Below are positions 52,194-60,835 of a stretch of DNA of 64,000 bases, in pieces. Both the position numbers and the translations under genes were made by a program. Source of the stretch: Paenibacillus sp. PL2-23 (lineage in GTDB: Bacteria > Bacillota > Bacilli > Paenibacillales > Paenibacillaceae); NCBI RefSeq assembly GCF_040834005.1, contig NZ_CP162129.1, positions 4,289,501 to 4,353,500 of the forward strand. Reading direction: 5' to 3'. Position 1 is the first letter of the stretch; each line of letters begins with the position of its first letter. The notes under the pieces are model-generated. The model ran no database searches, was not told the DNA's origin, and saw only the letters and a program-made list of their open reading frames with translations.

Positions 52194-52811
52194 TTAAACC
52201 ACCTTTCCCATCAGGTAGACAACGGTGAAGATGAATACCCAAACAACGTCGATGAAATGCCAGTACATACCGGCTACATATACCTTTGGTGCCGTCACAA
52301 CCGTCAGGCCTTTCTTGGCCAATTGGATGATCAGCAGCGTAATCCACAGAATACCGAACAATACGTGCGCGCCGTGGAAGCCGACCAACGTATAGAAGGA
52401 AGAGCTGAATGCGCTTGTTGTGAAGCCATGGCCTAAGTGCAAGTAATGAACGAACTCGTAAATCTCAAGAGCAAGGAAGCCTGCTCCTAGCACAACCGTA
52501 ATGATAAGCCAATTAATGAGGCTTTTCACCTTGTGCTGGTGCATCGCCTGGATGGCGAACACACTCGTTAAGCTGGATGTCAACAGGATGGCTGTCGCAT
52601 ATGCGACCAGCTTCAGATCGAACAGCTCATTCGGAGCTGGACCATCCAGCACTTGATGGCGAAGGGCCAGGAACGCCGCGAACAGCGTTCCGAACAATAC
52701 GGTCTCACCGCCAAGGAATAACCAGAAGCCTAATATCTTATTACGTCCCTCAAGGGTGGCCTTCTCCGGCTCATGAGGCAAATGTCCTTCTACATGCGTG
52801 TGCGCGCTCAT
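52194..52811 (-). CDS. ctaE: Cytochrome caa3 oxidase subunit III
   Basis: A 205-aa five-helix subunit with the conserved GFHGAHVLFGILW and WHFIDVVWVFIFTVVYLMG segments. It overlaps ctaD by 4 nt (ATGA) and has GGGGGG upstream. Shorter than mitochondrial subunit III because the first two helices are carried by subunit I in this family. Confidence 0.93.
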   Translation of the reverse strand: MSAHTHVEGHLPHEPEKATLEGRNKILGFWLFLGGETVLFGTLFAAFLALRHQVLDGPAPNELFDLKLVAYATAILLTSSLTSVFAIQAMHQHKVKSLINWLIITVVLGAGFLALEIYEFVHYLHLGHGFTTSAFSSSFYTLVGFHGAHVLFGILWITLLIIQLAKKGLTVVTAPKVYVAGMYWHFIDVVWVFIFTVVYLMGKVV

Positions 52812-54703
52812 GCTTTACCCCCCAGATCCCTCTTAATTTCATCTTCTTCGATATGGAAGCCATGATCGTCGATTACGGAACGAAGAAGCATACAGATCAA
52901 TACCATTAGCAAGCCGACGATACCGATTGCATGGCCGACCGTCAGATCCGTTCCCAGGAAATGACCCCAGTCCGGCGCATACATAAAGCCGAAGCCTGCA
53001 ATGAAGAAGCCAAGCCCCATGAAGAAAGGCAGAATCGATGGCGATGGCATATGAATCGGACCAAGCGGCTCAGCAGGCGTCATGCCGCTGTGGCCGTCCT
53101 GCTTTTCTTTCCAATAAGCGTCATAACCGCGAACAAGCGGCGTTTGCGCGAAGTTGTACTCTGGCGGAGGGGAAGGAATTGTCCACTCCAGCGTACGACC
53201 GTCTTCCCAAGGGTCAGCAGGCGCATTCTTCGGCTTCACCGAAGTGACTACTACGTTGATCAGGAAGATGATTGTTCCCAGACCCATCAACAAGGCGCCA
53301 ATTGTACTGATCAGGTTCATTTCGTTAAAGCCAAGTCCGTCCAGGTACTGCCAGATCCTGCGCGGCATACCCATCAAGCCCAGGAAATGCTGTACGAAGA
53401 ACGTCAGATGGAAGCCGATGAAGAAGGTCCAGAAGGTCAATTGAGCAAGGCCTTCGTTCAGAATGCGTCCGAACATCTTAGGCCACCAGTAGTGAACCCC
53501 CGAGAACAGGCCAAGCACCAAGCCGCCGACAATTACATAATGGAAGTGAGCGACGACAAAATAAGAATCATGATATTGGAAGTCCGCAGGCGCAGCTGCC
53601 AGCATAACGCCCGTCACGCCGCCCATTACGAACGTAGGAATAAAGCCTACGGCGAACAGGTTAGGGGATTTGAACGAAATGGAACCGCCCCACATCGTGA
53701 ACAGCCAGTTGAAAATTTTGATACCGGTTGGTACAGCGATCAGCATCGTCGCAATGGAGAACAATGCGTTCGCAACCGGGCCAAGCCCCGTTGTGAACAT
53801 GTGATGCGCCCAAACCATGAAGCCCAGGAAGCCAATCAGAATTGTCGCGAATACCATCGAGCTGTAGCCGAATAGGCGTTTGCGCGAGAATGTGCTGATA
53901 ACCTCAGAGATAATGCCGAATGCCGGCAGGATAAGAATATAAACCTCAGGATGCCCGAAGATCCAGAAAATATGCTCCCACAGTACAGCGTTGCCGCCTG
54001 CGGATGGATCGAAGAAGTTCGCTTCGAACAAACGGTCGAACATAAGCGCCGCCAGACCAACCGTCAAGGCTGGGAAAGCGAACAGAATCAGAGCGGAAGT
54101 GATAAATGCGGACCATGTGAACATCGGCATACGCATGAACGTCATGCCCGGGGCCCTCATATTGATAATCGTGACAAGGAAGTTGATGCCGCCGATCAGT
54201 GTACCGATACCTGCGATCTGCAAGCCCAATACATAATAGTCCATGCCGTGATCATTGCTGTACGTCGAGCCGGCAAGCGGCGCGTATGCTGTCCAGCCTG
54301 CGTCAGGCACATCGCCTACAATCCAGCTAACGTTCAGCAGAATGCCGCCGAACAGAAAGGTCCAGAAGCCAAGCGAGTTGACGAATGGAAACGCAACGTC
54401 GCGCGCGCCGATCTGGAGCGGTATGACCGCATTCATCAAGGCGAAGATAACTGGCATCGCCGCCAAGAAGATCATCGTTGTTCCGTGCATCGTCAGGAGC
54501 TCGTTATATGTATCTGCTCCAACGAAGTCATTTTGCGGCTTCCACAGCTGAATCCGAATTAGAATAGCTTCCAATCCGCCAACCAGGAAGAAGAATCCAC
54601 CCGCAATTAAATACAAAATGCCAATTTTCTTATGGTCAACCGTTGTCAGCCAGTCCATAATGCCGCTGTAACGTTTGACCGCATGCGCATGTGCATGAGC
54701 CAA
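52808..54703 (-). CDS. ctaD: Cytochrome caa3 oxidase subunit I
   Basis: A 631-aa heme-copper oxidase subunit. Heme a His ligands are in HGTTMIF and HFHYVIVGG, the CuB site and cross-linked Tyr in GHPEVYILILPAFG, and the His pair in WAHHMF. The frame extends to 54721, but AAGGAGG (54713-54719) points to the TTG at 54703, giving MAHAHAHAVKRYSG. The C-terminal extension with extra helices is typical of caa3 enzymes. Proton-pumping terminal oxidase of aerobic respiration. Confidence 0.95.
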   Translation of the reverse strand: MAHAHAHAVKRYSGIMDWLTTVDHKKIGILYLIAGGFFFLVGGLEAILIRIQLWKPQNDFVGADTYNELLTMHGTTMIFLAAMPVIFALMNAVIPLQIGARDVAFPFVNSLGFWTFLFGGILLNVSWIVGDVPDAGWTAYAPLAGSTYSNDHGMDYYVLGLQIAGIGTLIGGINFLVTIINMRAPGMTFMRMPMFTWSAFITSALILFAFPALTVGLAALMFDRLFEANFFDPSAGGNAVLWEHIFWIFGHPEVYILILPAFGIISEVISTFSRKRLFGYSSMVFATILIGFLGFMVWAHHMFTTGLGPVANALFSIATMLIAVPTGIKIFNWLFTMWGGSISFKSPNLFAVGFIPTFVMGGVTGVMLAAAPADFQYHDSYFVVAHFHYVIVGGLVLGLFSGVHYWWPKMFGRILNEGLAQLTFWTFFIGFHLTFFVQHFLGLMGMPRRIWQYLDGLGFNEMNLISTIGALLMGLGTIIFLINVVVTSVKPKNAPADPWEDGRTLEWTIPSPPPEYNFAQTPLVRGYDAYWKEKQDGHSGMTPAEPLGPIHMPSPSILPFFMGLGFFIAGFGFMYAPDWGHFLGTDLTVGHAIGIVGLLMVLICMLLRSVIDDHGFHIEEDEIKRDLGGKA

Positions 54704-54736
54704 GGTAGGTACCTCCTTCAATCACTGATGATCTTA

Positions 54737-55795
54737 TTATTGTTCGAAGTCAAGCGTTAGCTCGGACAGATACTGCGCGATACCTTCAATCTCTTCATCG
54801 GTGAGATCGTACTGGTTGGACATCAGGTTGCCTGGCTTAACAGCTTCCGGGTCCTTGATCCACTTGTAGAGGTTGTTATATACGGTATCTTCATGCTCAT
54901 ATTGTTTATCATCAGCTTCCACATTAACGAGAATGCCGGCGACGCTCTCGCGGCTGCCGATACCCGTCAGGTTCGGGAATGCAGGACCACCGAAGGCTCC
55001 TACCGCATGGCAAGTCAGACATTTGCTTTCGAATACTTCTGCGATGGCAGGATCGCTAGGAAGCGCGACTGGCTCCTTGATTGCAGTTGCCCAGCGATCG
55101 AACGAAGCTGGATCAACGGATTTAACCTTGAAGTCCATCAGGCCGTGCGATGGTCCGCAAAGCTCGGCGCACTTACCCAAGTAAACGCCTTCTTTGGGCG
55201 CTGAGAAGTACATATAGTTCGTATTGCCGCCCGGGTTCGTATCAATCTTGCCCGCGAGCGATGGAATCCAGAAGGAATGAAGCACGTCAGCCGTCTTCGC
55301 TTCGATCCAGATCGTCTTGCCTGTTGGAATGACAAGCTCTTGAGCCGTCTTAATGCCCAGCTCCGGGTATTCGAACTCCCACCAGTACTGATGAGAAGTA
55401 ACGATGACTTTAACAGCGTCGGGATCGTTGCTGTAGTCCTTGGCCAGGTTGAATACCGATTGTACCGTTGGCACACCAAGAATGATAAGCAGGATTATCG
55501 GGATAACGGTCCAAACAATCTCCAGCTTATGGCTGCCTTCCACTTGCTTCGGAATGGACTTGTCTCCTTTACGCCTGCGGAAACGGATAATTACATACAA
55601 ACAAATTGCAAATACGACAACAATTACGAGTGACATGATAACAATCGCCGTCACCATGAGATCGAATTGCTCTTCCGCTACTGGTCCCTGGGGATTCAGC
55701 GTAGACAAGTCTTCCCGTCCGCAAGCGGCCAACACTAATGCCATTATGGCCATTAGGGGCGCAAGCCGTTTAAAATATTGCCACCGATTCATCAT
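54737..55795 (-). CDS. ctaC: Cytochrome caa3 oxidase subunit II with cytochrome c domain
   Basis: The 352-aa precursor has lipobox VLAAC (Cys25), two helices, a CuA domain (KCAELCGPSHGLM binding the dinuclear copper) and a C-terminal cytochrome c domain with CLTCH heme motif and Met ligand in KPGNLMSNQ. Fusion to cytochrome c makes it a caa3 enzyme. First gene of the operon. ctaA and ctaB are not in the window, though they are usually adjacent in Bacillus. Confidence 0.95.
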   Translation of the reverse strand: MMNRWQYFKRLAPLMAIMALVLAACGREDLSTLNPQGPVAEEQFDLMVTAIVIMSLVIVVVFAICLYVIIRFRRRKGDKSIPKQVEGSHKLEIVWTVIPIILLIILGVPTVQSVFNLAKDYSNDPDAVKVIVTSHQYWWEFEYPELGIKTAQELVIPTGKTIWIEAKTADVLHSFWIPSLAGKIDTNPGGNTNYMYFSAPKEGVYLGKCAELCGPSHGLMDFKVKSVDPASFDRWATAIKEPVALPSDPAIAEVFESKCLTCHAVGAFGGPAFPNLTGIGSRESVAGILVNVEADDKQYEHEDTVYNNLYKWIKDPEAVKPGNLMSNQYDLTDEEIEGIAQYLSELTLDFEQ

Positions 55796-56174
55796 TAATC
55801 AACCCCACTTTTGACGTTTTCGCAGCTGCCTAAAGTCACGTGGCAAGCGGCTTCGCTGCGTTTCTACAGATGTTGTGACAACTCCTGCAACTTTAAAGCA
55901 CTTTATTAAATATAAAGTTGGGAACCTTATTTGTCAATGTTCCACAGAGAGTTCACAAATTGTTCTCAAACCTGTCAAAATCGCATGTTTTAGCCGTTTT
56001 TCAGCCCTTTTTCTACTGTCAAAATACTCCGCGCACACCCCATGAAGGTTATCTCTCCCTTACATTGTGCACCAATCCCATGGTCGATTATGTATGGGTT
56101 CGGAAACGTATATTTCCCCCTCCGTAATGAACACTAAGGACATCATTTAATCATGAAATGGGGGTCTTGCGGCT
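55796..56174. other. Intergenic region between divergent ctaC and spore lipoprotein genes
   Basis: No gene is recognised in 379 bp. It should carry the promoters of both flanking transcripts, but no convincing sigma-A pair, cre site or sigma-G box was identified by eye. Short AT-rich segments lie near 55900 and 56100. Confidence 0.4.
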
Positions 56175-56903
56175 ATGATGAAACGAATGGCCTTTGTTGC
56201 TCTCTCCGCTGCTATGCTCAGCGTCCTCGCGGGCTGCAATTATGAACAGCTTGTCCAGCAAAGCGACTACGACTATGGAAGCCGGAAGCCCGGCGATCCC
56301 AAGACGGTTGGTCCTGTCGCTTACGGCAACGTCACGGGCAACGAGCACCATCACCAAAATGCCTTTTTTGAATATAGCTCCGCTCTTTCCAACAAGGTCA
56401 CCTCGCTTAACGGCGTCGCCTCGGCTATCGTCATGCTTACGGACAAGAACGCTTATGCCGCCATTCTTCTTGACTGGACGGCAGTAGGCACGACTAGCTC
56501 AGGAGGCACCGAGGAGCAGAACAATACTGGCTCTAACGCCGGCGTATTCAACGCCGATACAGGCAGTCCTTATTCCGACGGCCGTCTCCTGGCGACGCCT
56601 TACAATTCCTTCTTCACGGTCAACGATCATCACAATCTGTCTCATGAGCTCAAGCAGACCATTGCAACCTTGATTCGCGAAAGCCTGCCTGCCGTTCAAG
56701 AGGTGCATATCTCGGCGAATATGGAGCTCAACAATTATTTTACGGAATTCGCCAAGGAAGCATGGGGCGGACGCTCTCTCACTCCATGGATCGGGAAGTT
56801 CAACGAAGTGGTGCAATATCACTTTGACGGCGGCAAGGTGATGCCCCTGCAGATTACGATGCCTGGACAGAATGTGCCCAACGAATATCAGATGCGCCGC
56901 TGA
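56175..56903 (+). CDS. YhcN/YlaJ-family sporulation lipoprotein
   Basis: The 242-aa precursor has lipobox VLAGC (Cys21). The region SNKVTSLNGVASAIVMLTDKNAYAAILLDW is the conserved YhcN/YlaJ segment. Family members are inner-membrane spore or sporulation lipoproteins with roles in germination. A Ser/Thr/Asn-rich insert (about 103-135) is extra. GGGGGT lies before two adjacent ATGs. Confidence 0.82.
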   Translation: MMKRMAFVALSAAMLSVLAGCNYEQLVQQSDYDYGSRKPGDPKTVGPVAYGNVTGNEHHHQNAFFEYSSALSNKVTSLNGVASAIVMLTDKNAYAAILLDWTAVGTTSSGGTEEQNNTGSNAGVFNADTGSPYSDGRLLATPYNSFFTVNDHHNLSHELKQTIATLIRESLPAVQEVHISANMELNNYFTEFAKEAWGGRSLTPWIGKFNEVVQYHFDGGKVMPLQITMPGQNVPNEYQMRR

Positions 56904-56942
56904 CAAAAATTATCTCTTCCTATATATATACAGTTCAGAACG

Positions 56943-56976
56943 GCAGACTCCGGCTTTGCAGCACGCTGGAGTCTGC
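56943..56976. terminator. Hairpin between convergent lipoprotein and YetF-like genes
   Basis: GCAGACTCC (56943-56951) and GGAGTCTGC (56968-56976) form a 9-bp perfect stem. There is no strong T tract, so efficiency is uncertain. Confidence 0.6.
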
Positions 56977-56992
56977 TATTGCCGCTGCAGGG

Positions 56993-57877
56993 CTAGTGCT
57001 CGCGTACCGAGGGTGAACGCTTCTCCGTCTGGATCGCCTCCGTCCCTTGGCGCAAATGAAATTGCGCGCTCCGATACAGCTTGCGGTCGCTTTCGTTCTG
57101 CGCCAGCCTCTCCAAGCGCCTCAGCTCCTCCTGCATCTGGTTGGTCAGCGTCATGACCTTGTCCTTGGCGTTCGACTTCTTCTCCATAGAGACATTGCGC
57201 CCGTCTATCGTTTGGAAGGAGACACTGCCGTCGCTGCCCAGCTGGGACAGGAATATCTCCTCCAGCCTAAGCTTATGCCGCTGAAGCTCATGCTCCAGCC
57301 ACTTCTCGTCCTTGCCCGCCAGCTGAAGCTCATCATGAATCACCTGGCCGTCCATAACAATCGTATGAGGCGGTCCCTCATGCCCCATTCTCCAACCTAG
57401 CATGTCCGGGGTGATGGGCTGAAATTGCTTTTTGAGCTGTATATTCAGCTCTCCGCTGGATTCCATGACAGCAAACTCTACATCAGCTACCCGGTAGACA
57501 TCCTTTTTGCGAAGCTGCTCCAGAAGCTCGTCCAGCGTTAATCTCTCCTTGTGCAGCTTATCCTTGAACAGCCTGCCATCGCGGATGAGGACTGTTCCCT
57601 TGCCATCGATGAAATTCCGCACCTTCTTGCTTTTCATCGTCCAATACTCGATGCCGACGGATACCACTACCCATACGGCCAGAGACACAATACCCAAATA
57701 CCACATATTCTCCAAATCGAGCGAGACATACGCGGCAATGTTGCCGATCGATATACCTGTAATATATTCGAACATCGACAGCTCCGATATTTGCCGCTTG
57801 CCCAGCGCCTTGGTCAGCAGGAACAATATAACAACAGCGGCAAGCGTCCTCCATATAATCTGAAACATCTCCGGCAT
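56993..57877 (-). CDS. YetF/DUF421-family membrane protein
   Basis: A 294-aa protein with three N-terminal helices (to about 75) then a cytoplasmic alpha/beta domain with GKGTVLIRDGRLFKDKLHKERLTLDELLEQLRKKDV, characteristic of DUF421/YetF. The C-terminal 100 residues are a charged helical extension. The frame reaches 57925, but AAAGGGTGAG lies before the ATG at 57877. Family members in Bacillus affect germination (SpoVA/YetF) and others are of unknown function. Confidence 0.82.
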   Translation of the reverse strand: MPEMFQIIWRTLAAVVILFLLTKALGKRQISELSMFEYITGISIGNIAAYVSLDLENMWYLGIVSLAVWVVVSVGIEYWTMKSKKVRNFIDGKGTVLIRDGRLFKDKLHKERLTLDELLEQLRKKDVYRVADVEFAVMESSGELNIQLKKQFQPITPDMLGWRMGHEGPPHTIVMDGQVIHDELQLAGKDEKWLEHELQRHKLRLEEIFLSQLGSDGSVSFQTIDGRNVSMEKKSNAKDKVMTLTNQMQEELRRLERLAQNESDRKLYRSAQFHLRQGTEAIQTEKRSPSVREH

Positions 57878-58243
57878 GCTCTCACCCTTTCCCTTACTAG
57901 CATGTCCCAAGAAAAGGGCAGACATGCAGGGCTTGCATTCGGACCACTAATATGATATGGTTATAAGAATGTTATATTTAACCCCCTAATATCCCCCAGT
58001 TAGATTCAAAGATTCCCTCTGATTTTGATTTCTTGACTGACCATTCCGAACTCATGTTTCACAAACGTATTCTGATTCACACTGGCGCGGTCATCGGAGC
58101 CGCAAGGATGGAAGAGAGGTAGGGCTTCCGTTGTTTTAGGATGTTTTGGGCACAAATCGCAGCTTAGCTTACATGTTGTTTGCAATTCATGCGGGGATTA
58201 CACACTGGTCCATAGAGGACACAGTCCGGTTAAATATATAATA
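57878..58243. other. Intergenic region without recognised gene
   Basis: This stretch holds the leader of the YetF-like gene on one side and the terminator of the copper operon on the other. No open frame with a ribosome site, tRNA or repeat was identified. Confidence 0.4.
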
Positions 58244-58292
58244 AGGGCTGCTCGTCCGCCAACGTCTCAGACGTTGACGGCTGGGCAGCCCT
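58244..58292 (-). terminator. Terminator of csoR-copZ operon
   Basis: On the minus strand AGGGCTGC pairs with GCAGCCCT and an inner CAACGTCTGAGACGTTG stem extends the fold. It is followed by TTATTATATATTT, just after the stop of the lipoprotein gene. Confidence 0.8.
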
Positions 58293-58300
58293 GTCCAATT

Positions 58301-59236
58301 TTATGATGAAATACGAACGGTGAACGGCACTACAAATGTCTCGCCGTTTCGCTTGAATTGCCCCCAGATTCGATACAGTCCAGGCTCTGGGAAGGCGGTC
58401 GCGAATCGGGCTACGGGTCCACGAGCCTGCTCATGAACGGGATGCACATGCAAATAATGCTCCAGATCCTCGTCGATCACAACCACATGGCCGATCGCTC
58501 CCAAATACGGCTCCAGATCGTTCAGCTCCGCTTTGGTGACGGCATCCCTCAGGGTGAAGGCAAGCTCGGTGTCCTCACCAGCCTTCATGCTCGACAGCTC
58601 CAGCTCCACCTCTACACCTTGCTCCTCCCGAAGAAGCTTCTCATCCGGCGACAACGGCTGCGATTGCTCATTCCCCTCAAGCTTGACAGTGGCCGCTGCT
58701 GTCATCTGAGCGTGTCCAGCGGGGATGAAATCCGCGAACAGCTTGTAGATCCCGCTGCTTGGCAGCGTCATCTGCTGTGTAAAGGTGTCGCCTGAGCCGC
58801 TTGCGCGAAGGGGATGAACGTGATAGAACTCGCTCAAATCGTCGCGAACGACAATAAGATGCATCTCCTTCTCATGTCCCAGCTCGAAGCTCTCGACCCG
58901 CTTGCCGCTTGCGTCGGTCACGCTCATATGAATGGCAACCTCTTCTCCTGGGGCGGGATTTGCCGGCTCGAAGCGCCAATCCATAACGATGCCGCTGTCC
59001 GCTTCATCGCCATGCTGGCTGTGAGCCCCGCCTGTCTCGTGCCCCGCATGCTCGTTCGGGGTGACGGACGGCTGCGCTTCCGTGACCGGCCCTTTGGTTG
59101 CAGCGGTTCCCCCGCCATGACCTTCATGTCCTTCATGCCCGCCGCTGCCGCCGCCGCACCCGCTTAATCCCATAGTGAGCAAGGAGGCGAGAAGCGCTGA
59201 CATCAGCAAGCGTCTCTTGCTTCTATCCGACAACAT
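58301..59236 (-). CDS. Secreted His-rich lipoprotein with duplicated HxHP domain
   Basis: The 311-aa precursor has a signal peptide with lipobox GLSGC (Cys27), then a His-rich stretch (HEGHEGHGGG, HAGHETGGAHSQHG) and two related domains, about 75-185 and 195-311. Each carries a DDLSEFYHVHP or DEDLEHYLHVHP motif and a PGLYRIW-type strand. It overlaps copZ by 14 nt. Copper or other metal binding outside the membrane is inferred from the His motifs and operon. The gene family is not firmly recognised; it recalls FixH/YtkA-like cupredoxin-fold domains. Confidence 0.72.
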   Translation of the reverse strand: MLSDRSKRRLLMSALLASLLTMGLSGCGGGSGGHEGHEGHGGGTAATKGPVTEAQPSVTPNEHAGHETGGAHSQHGDEADSGIVMDWRFEPANPAPGEEVAIHMSVTDASGKRVESFELGHEKEMHLIVVRDDLSEFYHVHPLRASGSGDTFTQQMTLPSSGIYKLFADFIPAGHAQMTAAATVKLEGNEQSQPLSPDEKLLREEQGVEVELELSSMKAGEDTELAFTLRDAVTKAELNDLEPYLGAIGHVVVIDEDLEHYLHVHPVHEQARGPVARFATAFPEPGLYRIWGQFKRNGETFVVPFTVRISS

Positions 59237-59426
59237 CATAGCCCTGATCCTCAATCGCCGCTTTAATCGCGTCAAGCGTCAAGCTGGACTCGTCGTATTC
59301 GACCGCCACCTTCTTGCCCGCCAGATCAACCTTGCCACTCGCCCCGATCTGCTCCAGTGCCTTCTCAACTGCGCCCACGCAGTGACCGCAGCTCATGCCT
59401 TCTACCTTCAGAATTGTTCCTGCCAT
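59223..59426 (-). CDS. copZ: Copper chaperone CopZ
   Basis: A 67-aa single heavy-metal-associated domain with MSCGHC (Cys13, Cys16) and the betaalphabetabetaalphabeta length. GAGAGGGG precedes the ATG. It binds Cu(I) in the cytoplasm and hands it to a pump or to CsoR. Its usual partner copA is not next to it; the next gene is a secreted lipoprotein. Confidence 0.92.
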   Translation of the reverse strand: MAGTILKVEGMSCGHCVGAVEKALEQIGASGKVDLAGKKVAVEYDESSLTLDAIKAAIEDQGYDVVG

Positions 59427-59458
59427 TCGTAATTGCCCCTCTCATTCCCTTGGATGTA

Positions 59459-59818
59459 TTACTTCATTAGCTTGTTAATCGTATACAGCAGCTCGTCTAC
59501 AACCTCGTCTTCGCCAGCTTGAATTCTCTCCATGACGCAGGTTTTCAGATGGCCCTCCAGCAGCAGCTTCGCCACCCCGTTAAGCGCCGATTGCGCGGCA
59601 GCGATCTGCGTCAGCACATCGTCGCAATAGGTGTCCTTCTCGATCATGCCTTTAATGCCGCGAATCTGACCTTCAATACGGTTAAGGCGTGAGGTCAAGC
59701 TGGATTTCATTCCATCGGAATGATGGCTCCTTCTGACGGTATCTTCTGTATGGCAGCAAGCCTCCGCACCCGACTCGCTCTCCGCTGTCTGTTGATTGTT
59801 CTGATCGTTTATTATCAT
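59459..59818 (-). CDS. csoR: Copper-sensing repressor CsoR
   Basis: A 119-aa helical tetramer-forming repressor. The Cu(I) ligands C65, H90 and C94 have the canonical Cys-x24-His-x3-Cys spacing. An N-terminal extension of 40 residues (with CC at 21-22) precedes the first helix. TTGGAGG lies before the ATG. It derepresses when Cu(I) binds; the operator is at 59868-59886. Confidence 0.93.
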   Translation of the reverse strand: MIINDQNNQQTAESESGAEACCHTEDTVRRSHHSDGMKSSLTSRLNRIEGQIRGIKGMIEKDTYCDDVLTQIAAAQSALNGVAKLLLEGHLKTCVMERIQAGEDEVVDELLYTINKLMK

Positions 59819-59860
59819 TCTTATATACCTCCAAGGGGTATTAGCTATTGCAATACCGTC

Positions 59861-59890
59861 ATCTTATCATACCCCTATTGGGTATGTAAA
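59861..59890 (-). promoter_or_regulatory. csoR promoter with CsoR operator in spacer
   Basis: On the minus strand TTTACA (59885-59890) and TAAGAT (59861-59866) are 18 nt apart. Between them CATACCC and GGGTATG (59868-59886) form the palindromic site expected for CsoR. A further GGTATT/AATACC repeat lies at 59837-59856. Confidence 0.82.
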
Positions 59891-60088
59891 GCGCCATGAA
59901 TAAGCAGCTTATCTCTATTCAAATGGGACTAGGACAATGGAATATTTTGTGATACGATCATTCCAGATCAGATCATGAGTAATACGATTCTCTTTCTCCA
60001 CCCTAAGCCGCAAGCCCCGTTGACACTCCCGTAACACAAGGAAGCTATATTGGTTGTTGCATGTACAATTGGAGAGGAAGTGCTACTA

Positions 60089-60835
60089 TTGGCGCAATTC
60101 ATCAACTTTGCCCATCGGGGCGCAAGCGCTTATTGCCCGGAAAATACGATGGCCGCCTTCCGCAAGGCGCTTGAGCTTGGAGCAACTGGAATCGAAACCG
60201 ATGTGCAGCGAACGGCGGACGGAAGGCTTGTTCTTATTCATGATGAATCGCTGGCCAGAACGACCGGCGACGAGCGTCTCGTTCAGCAAGTGAACGCGGA
60301 GGACCTGGCACAGCTTGATGCGGGAAGCTGGTTCGATCCTTCATTTGCCAATGAACGTGTACCTGCGCTGGAGGAGCTTCTAGAGCTAGGCCGACAACAT
60401 CAGCTCGTTCTGAACTTGGAACTGAAGAACGGAATTGTACCCTACCCCGGCATGGAGGCGGAGGTCATCCGCGCGGTTCGCAGCTTCGACATGAGCCAGC
60501 AAGTGATTATATCAAGCTTCAATCATTATTCACTTGCGCTTTGCAAGGTGCTGGCGCCCGACATACGAACCGGCGTCCTCTATATGGAGGGTTTATATCA
60601 GCCTTGGAATTATGCGAATACCGTGGGCGCGGACTCGCTTCACGCGTTCAAATACGCGATATTGCCGGAATGGGTAGAGGAAGCGGCGGCACAAGGCATC
60701 GCTTATCATCCCTTTACGGTCAACGATGAGGCCGAGATGGAGAGACTGCTCTCCTATGGCGTTTCGGGGATCATTACGGATTATCCCGATCGCTTGCGTG
60801 AAGTCTTGAGCCGGAAGGGAGCAAGCGCGACGTGA
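60089..60835 (+). CDS. Glycerophosphodiester phosphodiesterase
   Basis: A 248-aa GDPD-type TIM barrel with HRG (FAHRGASAYCPENT), catalytic pair Glu-Thr-Asp (IETDVQ) and His in VLIHDESLART. The C-terminus ends GVSGIITDYPDRLREVLSR, typical of the family. It releases glycerol 3-phosphate from phospholipid head groups. The TTG at 60089 has GGAGAGGA 10 nt upstream; the frame from 60050 lacks one. It overlaps the MFS gene by 4 nt, so the product may be linked to uptake. Confidence 0.87.
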   Translation: MAQFINFAHRGASAYCPENTMAAFRKALELGATGIETDVQRTADGRLVLIHDESLARTTGDERLVQQVNAEDLAQLDAGSWFDPSFANERVPALEELLELGRQHQLVLNLELKNGIVPYPGMEAEVIRAVRSFDMSQQVIISSFNHYSLALCKVLAPDIRTGVLYMEGLYQPWNYANTVGADSLHAFKYAILPEWVEEAAAQGIAYHPFTVNDEAEMERLLSYGVSGIITDYPDRLREVLSRKGASAT

